A stretch of 64,000 bases of DNA from Pseudomonadota bacterium (GTDB taxonomy: Bacteria > Chloroflexota > UBA6077 > JAJPHF01), in assembly GCA_021325365.1 (NCBI GenBank), contig JAJPHF010000188.1, forward strand, positions 1 through 64,000, in the 5' to 3' direction. The notes beneath the pieces were generated by a model. It searched no databases, was not told the DNA's origin, and worked only from the letters and a program-made list of their open reading frames with translations. Every line of letters starts with the position of its first letter. Within the stretch, counting starts at the first letter, position 1. The translations under genes and the position numbers were made by a program. Below are positions 24,632 through 33,139 of this stretch, piece by piece.

Positions 24632-25816
24632 ATGTTGTCGAAGGAAGAGAATGAGCTGCTGACGCGCGTGGGGCCAGGCACGCCCTGCGGCGCGCTCTTG
24701 CGGCGTTACTGGCAGCCCATCGGCCCAGCGGCCGAGCTAACGCCCGAGCAGCCGATCAAGCGGGTCGAGCTGCTGGGCGAGAAGCTGGTCGCCTTTCGCC
24801 TGCCCGACGGCCAGTACGGCCTCACGGCTGAGCACTGCGCCCATCGCGGCGTGTCGCTGCGCTACGGCTTCGTCGAGGCCGATGGGATCCGCTGCGCCTA
24901 CCACGGCTGGAAGTTCGCGCCGAACGGGCGCTGTCTGGAACAGCCCTTCGAGCCCGCGGGCAGCACGTATAAAGACCGCGTCTGCCAGCGCGCCTACCGC
25001 ATCCAGAAGTTCTGCGGGCTCCTGTGGGCGTACCTCGGCCCCGAGCCGGCGCCGCTCATTCCGCGCTGGGACGTGCTCGTGCTGCCCGGCGCGCGCCGCA
25101 TCGACGTACACCCGGTGCTGGAGGCCAACTGGCTGGCGCCCATGGAGAACTCCATGGACACCACCCACACCTACTACCTGCACGCGATCATGCTGCAGAA
25201 GCGCGGCCTGCCGGGCGGCGAGTACTACGCGCGGCCGATCGAGGACTACGGCTTCGAGCCGTGCGAGTGGGGGCTGATCAAGCGGCGCACCTACGGCGGG
25301 CCGCACCCCGAGGTCGAGCGCGGCCACCCGGTGCTCTTCCCGAACGCGCTGCGCGTGCCGTCGCGCGTGGGGCCAGCGATCCACTGGCGGGTGCCGCTGA
25401 ACGACACGCAGACGCTCATCATCGAGATGAACTGGCAGCCGAGCGGCGAGCCGGAGCCGCTGGACGACCCGCCGGACCCCGCGGTGTCCTACCTGCCGTC
25501 GCTGCTCACGCCGGATGGCGACTTCGACCTGACGAGCTTCCCGGGCCAGGACAAGATGGCCTACGAAACCTCCGGGCCGATCTTCGACCGCTCCGAGGAG
25601 CACCTGGGCGTGTCCGACCGCGGCATCATCCTGTACCGCAAGCTGCTGCGCGAGCAGATCGCGCGGGTGCAGCGCGGCGAGGAGCCGCTGGCGCTCGTGC
25701 GCGACCCGGCGCGGAACCGCGTGATCCGCTTCGAGACCTCGCGCGGGCCGGCGCCCGACGAGTGGGCGCTGCGCCAGCGCGGCATGCTGGCCGATCAGCC
25801 GGCGGCCACGCGATGA
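24632..25816 (+). CDS. Rieske non-haem iron oxygenase, alpha subunit (phthalate-oxygenase type)
   Basis: A 394-residue oxygenase. The Rieske [2Fe-2S] ligands are Cys69/His71 (CAHRG) and Cys88/His91 (CAYHGW). The mononuclear iron site is ENSMDTTHTYYLH with Asp176, His179 and His184. It resembles the phthalate 4,5-dioxygenase/VanA class that act as single-component oxygenases with a separate reductase. No reductase gene is nearby. It is the first gene of a four-gene operon, and its stop overlaps the start of the binding lipoprotein (ATGA). AGGAGG precedes the ATG. The substrate is unknown. Confidence 0.92.
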   Translation: MLSKEENELLTRVGPGTPCGALLRRYWQPIGPAAELTPEQPIKRVELLGEKLVAFRLPDGQYGLTAEHCAHRGVSLRYGFVEADGIRCAYHGWKFAPNGRCLEQPFEPAGSTYKDRVCQRAYRIQKFCGLLWAYLGPEPAPLIPRWDVLVLPGARRIDVHPVLEANWLAPMENSMDTTHTYYLHAIMLQKRGLPGGEYYARPIEDYGFEPCEWGLIKRRTYGGPHPEVERGHPVLFPNALRVPSRVGPAIHWRVPLNDTQTLIIEMNWQPSGEPEPLDDPPDPAVSYLPSLLTPDGDFDLTSFPGQDKMAYETSGPIFDRSEEHLGVSDRGIILYRKLLREQIARVQRGEEPLALVRDPARNRVIRFETSRGPAPDEWALRQRGMLADQPAATR

Positions 25817-26988
25817 GCCGGGAGATGGGCGGCCAGCCCGCGCCCGGCAGCCTCCAGCCTGACGGACGGGGGATGGCGAGGCCTCGATCTGTCCTCGTCG
25901 TGGGCGCCACGCTGGCGCTTCTCGCACTTGCGAGCTGCGCGCCGACCACCGCGGCGCCGGGCAGCGCCCTCCCGGGCGGCGCTCCCGCGGCAGCGCCCGG
26001 CGCCGGCGCTGCCCCAGCCGTCGCTCCCAGCGCCGGCGCTGCCGCCTCGCCCTCGGCATCCGGCGAGCCACCCCTCAAGATAACCGTCGTCTGGACGGCG
26101 CCAGGCAGCGGGCAGACGGGGCTGTACGTCGCGCAGGAGGCCGGGCTGTGGCGCGATCAGGGCCTCGACGTGGACCTGCGCCACATCGCCGGCACCTCGG
26201 TGGTGATCAGCGCGATGATGGCCGGCGAGGTACAGCTCGCGACGCCCGACCCGGCGTCGCTGGTCCAGGCGAATCTGGGCGGCGCCGACCTCATCATGAT
26301 CGCGGGGTTGAGCAACACCCTGCCGTTCTCGATCATCAGCCAGCCGAGCATTCAGACGCCCGACGCCCTGCGGGGCAAGAGCATGGGCATCTCGCGCTTT
26401 GGCGCCTCGACGCACACGGCCGCCCGCGTGGCGCTGCGCCAGTGGGGCTTGTCGCCCGACAGCGACGTGGTCTGGCGCCAGCTGGGCGACATGCCGAGCA
26501 TCCTGGCGGCGCTCGAAAGCGGCCAGATCGACGCGGGCGCGATCTCGCCCCCGACGAGCACGCGCGCCAAGCAGGCGGGCCTTAACGAGCTGATCGACCT
26601 CGGCAAGACGGGGCCGGAATTCCCGACTTCGGCCATCGGCGGTCCGCGGGGCTGGATCGAGAGCAATCAGGAGGCGGTGCGCCGCTTCATTCGCGGCTAC
26701 GCGCTCGCGGTGCGGCGCTTCAAGGCCGACAAGCCGTACACGCTGGAGGTCTACCGCAAGTACCTGGAGACGGACGACCCGGGCCTCCTGGACGAGGTGT
26801 ACACCCTGGCGACCGACACCGTGTCGACGGTGCCGTACGTGAGCGCGGACGGCTACGCGCGGCTCATCGAGGAGCTGAGCATCGACACGCCGGCCGTCCG
26901 CGAGCACGACCCGAGCGCCTGGCTGGACATGCACTTCGTCCGGGAGGTGGAGGCCAGCGGCTTCTTTGCACAAGGCGCCGCCCGGTGA
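25813..26988 (+). CDS. NMT1/THI5-like ABC substrate-binding lipoprotein
   Basis: A 391-residue lipoprotein with signal peptide and lipobox LASC, a 45-residue Ala/Pro/Gly linker and then the NrtA/TauA-type domain (ITVVWTAPGSGQTGLYVAQE, IAGTSVVISAMMAGEVQLAT, LRGKSMGISRFGASTH). The ATG at 25813 overlaps the Rieske stop by 4 nt; an in-frame ATG at 25873 just before the hydrophobic segment is an alternative. The overlap ties ligand capture to the oxygenase. It presumably binds the oxygenase substrate, but no permease is encoded here. Confidence 0.87.
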   Translation: MSREMGGQPAPGSLQPDGRGMARPRSVLVVGATLALLALASCAPTTAAPGSALPGGAPAAAPGAGAAPAVAPSAGAAASPSASGEPPLKITVVWTAPGSGQTGLYVAQEAGLWRDQGLDVDLRHIAGTSVVISAMMAGEVQLATPDPASLVQANLGGADLIMIAGLSNTLPFSIISQPSIQTPDALRGKSMGISRFGASTHTAARVALRQWGLSPDSDVVWRQLGDMPSILAALESGQIDAGAISPPTSTRAKQAGLNELIDLGKTGPEFPTSAIGGPRGWIESNQEAVRRFIRGYALAVRRFKADKPYTLEVYRKYLETDDPGLLDEVYTLATDTVSTVPYVSADGYARLIEELSIDTPAVREHDPSAWLDMHFVREVEASGFFAQGAAR

Positions 26989-27081
26989 GTTAGCGCATTG
27001 CTACGGTCCGAGAGCGGGCGCGTCTGCGAGCACGCGGGCGCGATGAATCGCACCCCGACACGCGTGGCGAGGAAGTGACCT

Positions 27082-28092
27082 ATGCCCCGGCTCGCAATGT
27101 CGTTCATCTCCAGCCTGAACGAGCGGACGGCGCCGCTGTTCGACGGCAGCGTCGAGCCCGAGGGCATCACGCTGCTGACCACGCGCTCGCCCGCCTCCGA
27201 GACGTTCTGGCGGCAGCTCAAGTACGCCGAGTTCGCCGTCGCCGAGATGTCGTTGTCCTCGTACCTGATCGCCCGCGAGCGCGGCGCCGACATGATCGCC
27301 ATCCCCGTCTTCCCGACGCGCTGGTTCATGTGGGCCGAATTGCATTACCACGTCGACGCGGGCATCACGGGGCCGAGCGACCTGACGGGCAAGCGGGTCG
27401 GCCTGGAGGAGTACCAGCAGACGGCGGCGCTCTGGACGCGCGGCGTCCTCCAGCACGACTTCGGCGTGCCGCCGGAGCGCGTGCGCTGGTACGTCGAGCG
27501 CACGGACGCGCTGAGCCACGGCGGCGCGACGGGCTTCACGCCGCCGCCCGGCATCACGCTCGAGCGCGTGCCGCCTGACGAGAGCCTGCCCACCATGCTC
27601 GCCGCCCACGCCCTGGACGCCGCGCCGCTCTACGGCGGCATCCGGCGCGAGGCGAACTTCATCGACCGCTCGACGCGGCTCGCGGGCCCGCTCGACCCGG
27701 CGAAGATTCGCCCGCTGTTCCCGGACCGCATGGCGGAGGGCGCGCGCTTCCAGGCCGCCCACGGCTTCATCCCCGCGTCGCACACCTACGTCATTCGCGG
27801 CGACGTATACCGCGAACACCCCTGGGTGGCGCTGAACCTGTACCAGGCGCTCGTGCAGGCCAAGGAGCTAGCCCACGGGAGGCTGGAGGCGAGCCTGCCG
27901 GCGGCGCTGGTCTTCGGCCGCGAGTACTGGGCACAGACACGCCGCCTGTTCGGCGACGACCCGTACCCTTATGGCTTCCACGCGAACGCGCCGATGCTGC
28001 GCGCGCTGGTCGACTACTCGCACGAGCAGGGGCTCATCCAGCAGCGGCCCGCGCTCACGGACCTCTTCGCCCCGAGCACGCTCGAGCTGTAG
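27082..28092 (+). CDS. 4,5-dihydroxyphthalate decarboxylase-like protein (binding-protein fold, no signal peptide)
   Basis: A 336-residue protein that begins directly with SFISSLNERTAPLFDGSVEP and has KYAEFAVAEMSLSSYLI, features of the 4,5-dihydroxyphthalate decarboxylase family. That family shares the periplasmic-binding-protein fold with NMT1/TauA proteins. No signal sequence is visible, so a cytoplasmic enzyme is likelier than a binding protein. Placed between two phthalate-type Rieske oxygenases, it fits removal of a carboxyl group from a dihydroxylated aromatic acid (inference). A GAGGAAG lies upstream of the ATG. Confidence 0.8.
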   Translation: MPRLAMSFISSLNERTAPLFDGSVEPEGITLLTTRSPASETFWRQLKYAEFAVAEMSLSSYLIARERGADMIAIPVFPTRWFMWAELHYHVDAGITGPSDLTGKRVGLEEYQQTAALWTRGVLQHDFGVPPERVRWYVERTDALSHGGATGFTPPPGITLERVPPDESLPTMLAAHALDAAPLYGGIRREANFIDRSTRLAGPLDPAKIRPLFPDRMAEGARFQAAHGFIPASHTYVIRGDVYREHPWVALNLYQALVQAKELAHGRLEASLPAALVFGREYWAQTRRLFGDDPYPYGFHANAPMLRALVDYSHEQGLIQQRPALTDLFAPSTLEL

Positions 28093-28148
28093 TAGGGTAT
28101 GAGGGATAAGGAAAGGCGGGGGCGCGTGCCCGTCCCCGGGGAGCCGCC

Positions 28149-29408
28149 ATGCTGAAGGCCGAAGAGAACGAGCTACTGACGCGGACGGGGCCGGGCACGC
28201 CGATGGGCGCCTTGTTCCGCCGCTACTGGCTGCCGGTGCTGCTCGCGGAGGAGCTGCCGGAGCCCGATGGCGAGCCAAAAGCCGTCCGCCTGCTCGGGGA
28301 AGACCTGGTGGCCTTCCGCGACACGCGCGGCCAGGTGGGGCTGCTCGGGGCGCACTGCGCCCACCGCGGCGCTCCGCTGGCCTACGGGCGGAACGAGGAG
28401 TGCGGCCTGCGCTGCCTGTACCATGGCTGGAAGTACGACGTGGCGGGCCGCGTCGTGGACATGCCGAACGTGGCGGCGGGCAGCACCTATGCCGAGCGCG
28501 TGCGCCACACCGCGTATCCCACGCGCGAAGTGGCCGGCGTGGTGTGGGCGTACCTCGGCCCGCCCGAGCAGGAGCCGCCGTTCCGGGCCTGGGAGTGGAC
28601 GCACGCCCCGGCCGAGCGGCTGGGCGTCTACAAGATCCTGGAGTCGTGCAACTGGGCGCAGGGCATCGAGGGCACGATCGACACCACGCACACCGATTTC
28701 CTGCACTCGGCCGACGTGCGCGGGCGCCCGCGCGACCACGCGCCAATCTTAGAAACGCAGGACACGGCCTATGGCTTCCGCTACGCCGCCATCCGCCAGC
28801 CCGACACGGACGCCGACCGCACGCAGTACGTGCGGGTGAGCGTGTTCGCGCTGCCCTGCTTCGCCATGTTCCCGCCGCTGCGCGGGCGGGGCGTGCGCGG
28901 CATGGACGCGAGCGACGAGGTGATCGTGCAGCAGGCGTTCGTGCCGATCGACGACGAGCATACCTGGTTCTACAGCTTCGCCTACAGTCGCCGCGGGCCG
29001 CTGCCGGCCTACTGGCGCAACTACCCCCGCGAGTTCGGGCTTCAGGGCAACGTCGGGGTGCCGGCGGGCAACCGCGCCAACAAGCACCTGCAGGACTACG
29101 CGGCGCTGAAGACGGAGAGCTGGTCGGGCATCCAGGGGGTGAACTGCCAGGACTTCGCGATGGCCGAGGGGATGGGGCCGATCCTCGACCGCACCCGCGA
29201 GCACCTGGTGCCCGCCGACACGGCAGTGATTACCTTCCGGCGGCTGATGCTGCAGCAGGCGCGGGCGCTCGCGGCCGGCGCGACGCCGCGGGGTCTGGGC
29301 GCCGACGTGCCGTGGGAGCGGCTCGCCAGCGACGAGCGGACCATCCCGCGCGAGCAGCCCTGGCAGGCGGTTGGCGCCTTCGCCGGCGAGCCGGTGCCCA
29401 CCGCTTGA
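28149..29408 (+). CDS. Rieske non-haem iron oxygenase, alpha subunit (phthalate-oxygenase type)
   Basis: A 419-residue oxygenase with Cys70/His72 (CAHRG), Cys89/His92 (CLYHGW) and iron ligands Asp178, His181 and His186 (GTIDTTHTDFLH). It is last in the operon with the binding protein and the decarboxylase-like gene. It shares the first 30 residues' layout (ENELLTRxGPGTP.GALxRRYW) with the oxygenase at 24632 but is otherwise divergent, so the two probably act on different intermediates. GGGGAG precedes the ATG. It converges on the SBP gene ending at 29424. Confidence 0.92.
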   Translation: MLKAEENELLTRTGPGTPMGALFRRYWLPVLLAEELPEPDGEPKAVRLLGEDLVAFRDTRGQVGLLGAHCAHRGAPLAYGRNEECGLRCLYHGWKYDVAGRVVDMPNVAAGSTYAERVRHTAYPTREVAGVVWAYLGPPEQEPPFRAWEWTHAPAERLGVYKILESCNWAQGIEGTIDTTHTDFLHSADVRGRPRDHAPILETQDTAYGFRYAAIRQPDTDADRTQYVRVSVFALPCFAMFPPLRGRGVRGMDASDEVIVQQAFVPIDDEHTWFYSFAYSRRGPLPAYWRNYPREFGLQGNVGVPAGNRANKHLQDYAALKTESWSGIQGVNCQDFAMAEGMGPILDRTREHLVPADTAVITFRRLMLQQARALAAGATPRGLGADVPWERLASDERTIPREQPWQAVGAFAGEPVPTA

Positions 29409-29423
29409 CGCGGCCCCTTCCGG

Positions 29424-30551
29424 TTAGCGCGCGCCGATCTGGCGGACGGCGCCTTCGGCGAACTGCGGGTCGATGAAGCGGCTTAGGTCAGGCACCGGGC
29501 CGGTCAGCGCGCCCTCGCGCTGGAAGAACTCGGCCTGCTGGCGGAGGCGCGCCGCGTCGATGCGCCCGTTGAGGTCCATGAACTCCGGGCTGGCCGTCTC
29601 CCACACCCGCGGGTCCTTCAGCGACAGGCGCTCGCTCAGCACGGCGATCGCGGCGTCGCGGTCTTGGCCCTCGTGGAACGCCGCCCAGTAGTCGCGGGCG
29701 CCCTGCAGGTAGGCGATCATCCAGCGCGTCGCCACGTCGGGCCGTTGCGCGAACTCCGGCGAGTACACGACGAGCGAGAGGTACGCCCCCGGAATCACCG
29801 CCCCACCCGGGTAGAGCACGCGCGCGACGTTCTGGAATTCGGCCTGCGTGACCTGCGGCTCGGTGAGGGTCGCCGCGTCGAGGCTGCGGCCGCCGAGAGC
29901 CGCCAGCACGTCGGCGAGCGAGAGATAGCTGAGGTTGATGTCGGCGCGGTTGGCGGCGTCCTTCTCGACGGCCGCGACGAATAGCTCGTCGCCCACGTTG
30001 CCGGCCGCGCCGCCCACGGCGAAGCTCCGACCGCGGAGGTCGGCCATCGAACGCACCGTGTCGGCCAGGTCAGCGCGCACGACGATCGAGAGCGTGCGGT
30101 CCGTGGGATCGCCCAGGTGCGCCCAGTCGGCCACCAGCCGCAGGTCGACGCCGCGGTTGAAGGCATTGAACATCGCGGCGTTCGGCGAGGAGGTGCCCAC
30201 GTCGATCTGGTTGGTGGCGATCGCCTGGATGACCTCAGCGCCCGTGCCGGTGCTGACCGGCTCGACGTCGATGCCCTGGCGGTCGAAATAGCCGCGCGCC
30301 AGGCCCAGCTCGAACGGCGCCTGGTCGGGCCGCCCCTGGAGCGCCATCTTCACGGTGACGCGCGCCGGTGGCGCCGTGGCGGCCGCCGCGGCCGCGGCGG
30401 CGGGCGACGGGGCCACGGCGGCCGGCGCGCTGGTCGGCGCGAGCGGGCTGCTCGACGGCTTCGCGCTCGGCGCGGCAGCCGGCGCGCAAGCCGTGCCGAG
30501 CGTGGTGAGCGCCGCGCAGAGTAACGCGCTCAGGCAGAACGGGTGGCGCAC
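29424..30551 (-). CDS. NMT1/THI5-like ABC substrate-binding lipoprotein
   Basis: A 375-residue lipoprotein. Signal peptide with lipobox GTAC, then a long Ala-rich linker to about residue 60, then the binding domain (VKMALQGRPDQAPFELGLAR, QAIATNQIDVGTSSPN). The start is GTG at 30551 with GAGGAGG upstream. It lies 67 nt downstream of the M24-fold gene on the same strand and may be co-transcribed with it. Ligand unknown; no permease nearby. Confidence 0.86.
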   Translation of the reverse strand: MRHPFCLSALLCAALTTLGTACAPAAAPSAKPSSSPLAPTSAPAAVAPSPAAAAAAAATAPPARVTVKMALQGRPDQAPFELGLARGYFDRQGIDVEPVSTGTGAEVIQAIATNQIDVGTSSPNAAMFNAFNRGVDLRLVADWAHLGDPTDRTLSIVVRADLADTVRSMADLRGRSFAVGGAAGNVGDELFVAAVEKDAANRADINLSYLSLADVLAALGGRSLDAATLTEPQVTQAEFQNVARVLYPGGAVIPGAYLSLVVYSPEFAQRPDVATRWMIAYLQGARDYWAAFHEGQDRDAAIAVLSERLSLKDPRVWETASPEFMDLNGRIDAARLRQQAEFFQREGALTGPVPDLSRFIDPQFAEGAVRQIGAR

Positions 30552-30618
30552 AGGGACCTCCTCAGAGCAGGTTGGAGCAGCGCCAACGGGGCACCCGGCG
30601 TTCTAAGTAGATCTGGCG

Positions 30619-31836
30619 CTAGCCTTCGCTGCTGAGCAGCGCGTAGGGACGCGTGCCCAGGCGCTCGGCGCCCCCCGCCCGCACGACCACAGTGTCGCCC
30701 CAGGTGACGGTCTTGGGATTCGTCCAGTCGTCGCGGCCGCGGTCGGGGCGATAGGCGTAGGGCTTCAGCACGAAGGCGGTGTTCTCCAGCAGCGGCGCCT
30801 CCCAGAGCGGGTGCCGCGTGTGGTCGTCCATCGGGATGAACATCGGGCCGTCGTCGCCCAGCCCCCGGCCGTGGCAGAGAAACTCGATCTCGTAGGCACC
30901 GCCCCGCGCTACTGCCCGCGCCTGCTCCTCCACCTCGCACCAGGTGGCGCCGGGCCGCATCGCCGCGCGGGCGCGCTCGAAGGCCGCCTGGCCCAGCTCG
31001 CAGAGGGCCTGCGCATCGGCGGGCGGCGGGCCCACGAACACCGGCTGGGCGATCTGGGCCTGGTAGCCGAGCACGCTGGGGAACATCTCGGTCTTGATCG
31101 CCCAGCCGGGCTGGAGCACGCCCGGCGGCACCGTCGTGGTGCGCTCCTTCGCCTCGCCCCAGGGCCCCCCGCCCCAGGCGACCTCCGTGTCCTCGGCGCC
31201 CGCCCGGTACTGCGCGAGGATCGTCGCACCGAATGCCTCCGCCGCCGTCACGCCGGGCCGTGCGCTCGCCGCCAGCGCGGGCGCCCCGGCCTCCCCGGCC
31301 GCCACCGCGCGGCGCAGCGCGCCGATCTCCTCCTCGCTCTTCACGTAGCGCGCCTCGGCGAGCAGCGCGGACGCATCTACCAAGGTGGCCTGCGGCACTG
31401 CGGCGCGGATGTGCTCGACCGCCGTGTGCTTCGCGTAGCCCTCGGGGTTGCGGACCGGGCCGAGCGGCGTGCCGGAGAGGCCGGCCAGCCCCACGCGGCG
31501 CCGACCCACGTCCAGCTCGCGCAGCCGCCGCCCAACGGCCTCGCCATAGGGCACGGCGGTCGTGCCCGTCGCGGTCGCCGGGCGGGCGTCGGCGATCCAG
31601 GGATTGCTCGCGGTCAGGCGGCCCGTCCAGGGGCTGAGGAACGTCGGCTCGCCCTCCAGCGGGAAGACGACCGCGCCCAGCCGCAGCGCCACGTACCGCG
31701 CGTCGCCGGGGAGCTGGCGGTCGGGCAGGACCACGAGGAACGCCATCTCCTGCGGCGCCATGAGGGCGCGCAGCCGCGCCCAGCGGCGGTCGCGCTCCGC
31801 GAGGGTGAAGCCGGCGCGAGGGGCCTCGGCGGTCAT
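30619..31836 (-). CDS. M24-fold (creatinase/aminopeptidase P-like) protein with degraded metal site
   Basis: A 405-residue protein with an N-terminal creatinase-like domain (to about 150) and a C-terminal pita-bread domain. The five-ligand metal site of active M24 peptidases is incomplete. The histidine of CHGRGLG and the last Glu (GGAERLG) remain. The first acidic pair (usually DxG...GYxxD) reads IKTEMFPSVLGYQAQ, and the TIEPG glutamate is replaced in VLKPYAYRP. It may be a metal-free hydrolase like creatinase acting on a C-N bond, or a binding protein. AGGAGA precedes the ATG at 31836. Confidence 0.8.
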   Translation of the reverse strand: MTAEAPRAGFTLAERDRRWARLRALMAPQEMAFLVVLPDRQLPGDARYVALRLGAVVFPLEGEPTFLSPWTGRLTASNPWIADARPATATGTTAVPYGEAVGRRLRELDVGRRRVGLAGLSGTPLGPVRNPEGYAKHTAVEHIRAAVPQATLVDASALLAEARYVKSEEEIGALRRAVAAGEAGAPALAASARPGVTAAEAFGATILAQYRAGAEDTEVAWGGGPWGEAKERTTTVPPGVLQPGWAIKTEMFPSVLGYQAQIAQPVFVGPPPADAQALCELGQAAFERARAAMRPGATWCEVEEQARAVARGGAYEIEFLCHGRGLGDDGPMFIPMDDHTRHPLWEAPLLENTAFVLKPYAYRPDRGRDDWTNPKTVTWGDTVVVRAGGAERLGTRPYALLSSEG

Positions 31837-31888
31837 GCGCGTCTCCTGGAGCGCCGCCCGGGCCACGGGGCCCCGGGCGGCAACGGCG

Positions 31889-31917
31889 TTGGCCGCGAAT
31901 CGTGGCCATCTTACAAT
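31889..31917 (+). promoter_or_regulatory. Promoter of the MetE-like gene
   Basis: TTGGCC (31889-31894), 17 bp, TACAAT (31912-31917). It predicts a 5' UTR of about 73 nt that contains the tandem repeat at 31963-31984. Confidence 0.6.
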
Positions 31918-31962
31918 AGGCGGCGCGCCCTGGCGACCCGCTTCGGCCCGGCGCCCGGCGCC

Positions 31963-31984
31963 GCAGCATACAAGCAGCATACAA
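31963..31984 (+). repeat. 11 bp tandem repeat in the 5' UTR
   Basis: GCAGCATACAA twice in direct succession, ending 12 nt before the start codon at 31997 and abutting the GGGAGA ribosome binding site. Confidence 0.7.
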
Positions 31985-31996
31985 GGGAGAAGCCCG

Positions 31997-33046
31997 ATGG
32001 CTGGCGCCGAGTCGCGGCCCCGCGACGTGCTCCTGGTGGGCAGCGTGCCCCTCGCCAACGCGGAGGAGGTCTTTCGCACGGTGAGCGCGGCGTTGGGGGA
32101 CCGGCTGCGCCGCATCCCCGACGGCGAGACGGAGGCGCGCCTCGACTGGTTCGTCTGGCAGGTGACGCGCTTCGAGGCCTGCCCCCAGCTCGAAGCGGTG
32201 CCCGCGGCGGCGCGCGGCTACCGCACGCTGCCGAAGTTCCGCCTGCGCCCGGGCGTGGACCCGGCGAGCGTTGATTTCGGCCGGCTGGGCTACGCCGACG
32301 CGGCGCGGGCGTCCTACGAGACGTTCGCCCGGCTCCAGCGCGAGGGCGCGGTGCCGCGCGGCGTGCGCTTCCAGGTCTGCTTGCCGTCGCCGCTCGCGCC
32401 GGCCAGCGCCTTCAGCGAGCCCGATGCCCTGCCCGCGACCGCTCCGGCCTACGAGACGGCGCTGCTCCGCGAGCTGGACGAGATCGCCGCCGCGATCCCT
32501 CAGGACGCGCTCGCCATCCAGTGGGACGTGGCGGTGGAGTTCAGCACGCTGGACGGGCTTGGGCCGCCGCCAACGCCGGAGGTGAAGCAGGCAATCCTCG
32601 ACCGCCTGGTGCGCGTCGGCAACCGCGTGCCGGCCGCGGTCGAGCTGGGCTACCACCTGTGTTACGGCGACTACGGCCACAAGCACTTCAAGGAGCCGGC
32701 CGACACGGGCGTGCTGGTCGAGGTGGCGAACGCCATCGCCGGCGGCCTCGCCCGCTCGCTTACCTGGCTGCACCTGCCCGTGCCGCGGGACCGCGACGAC
32801 GAGGCCTACTTCGCGCCCCTGCGCGGGCTGCAGCTTGCGCCCGCGACGGAGCTGTACCTGGGCCTGGTACACTACACGGACGGCGTGGCGGGCACGCGGC
32901 GCCGCCTGGCGACCGCCGAGCGCCGCGTGCCGCGCGAGTTCGGCATCGCCACCGAGTGCGGCTTCGGCCGCCGCCCGCCCGAGACGGTCCCTGAGCTGCT
33001 GCGCATCCACGCCGCCGTGGCCCGCGGCGGGGCCGATGGTGCCTGA
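31997..33046 (+). CDS. MetE/UROD-like TIM-barrel protein, function unknown
   Basis: A 349-residue protein. It begins DVLLVGSVPLANAEEVFRTV, then RIPDGETEARLDW, and later has ELGYHLCYGDYGHKHFKEP, a pattern recalling the cobalamin-independent methionine synthase/uroporphyrinogen decarboxylase fold with its metal-binding His/Cys positions. I recognise similar hypothetical proteins but know no reaction; methyl transfer from a methylated aromatic or small molecule is only a guess. GGGAGA precedes the ATG. It is monocistronic and ends at the hairpin 33080-33106. Confidence 0.65.
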   Translation: MAGAESRPRDVLLVGSVPLANAEEVFRTVSAALGDRLRRIPDGETEARLDWFVWQVTRFEACPQLEAVPAAARGYRTLPKFRLRPGVDPASVDFGRLGYADAARASYETFARLQREGAVPRGVRFQVCLPSPLAPASAFSEPDALPATAPAYETALLRELDEIAAAIPQDALAIQWDVAVEFSTLDGLGPPPTPEVKQAILDRLVRVGNRVPAAVELGYHLCYGDYGHKHFKEPADTGVLVEVANAIAGGLARSLTWLHLPVPRDRDDEAYFAPLRGLQLAPATELYLGLVHYTDGVAGTRRRLATAERRVPREFGIATECGFGRRPPETVPELLRIHAAVARGGADGA

Positions 33047-33079
33047 CAGCCACAGCCAGAGCTGCGACCCAGGTTCGTG

Positions 33080-33106
33080 TGTGGGTTTGGCTCGGCCAAA
33101 CCCACA
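33080..33106. terminator. Hairpin between convergent genes
   Basis: A perfect 12 bp stem (33080-33091 and 33095-33106, TGTGGGTTTGGC and its complement) with a TCG loop, between genes ending at 33046 and 33140. Confidence 0.65.
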
Positions 33107-33139
33107 GGCTATCCCTGGCCGGGTTCTTAGCGCGCGAGG

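Noticed and set aside
27082..28092. Assignment as a secreted NMT1 binding protein
   Set aside because: No signal peptide or lipobox, and the N-terminal motifs match the decarboxylase family better.
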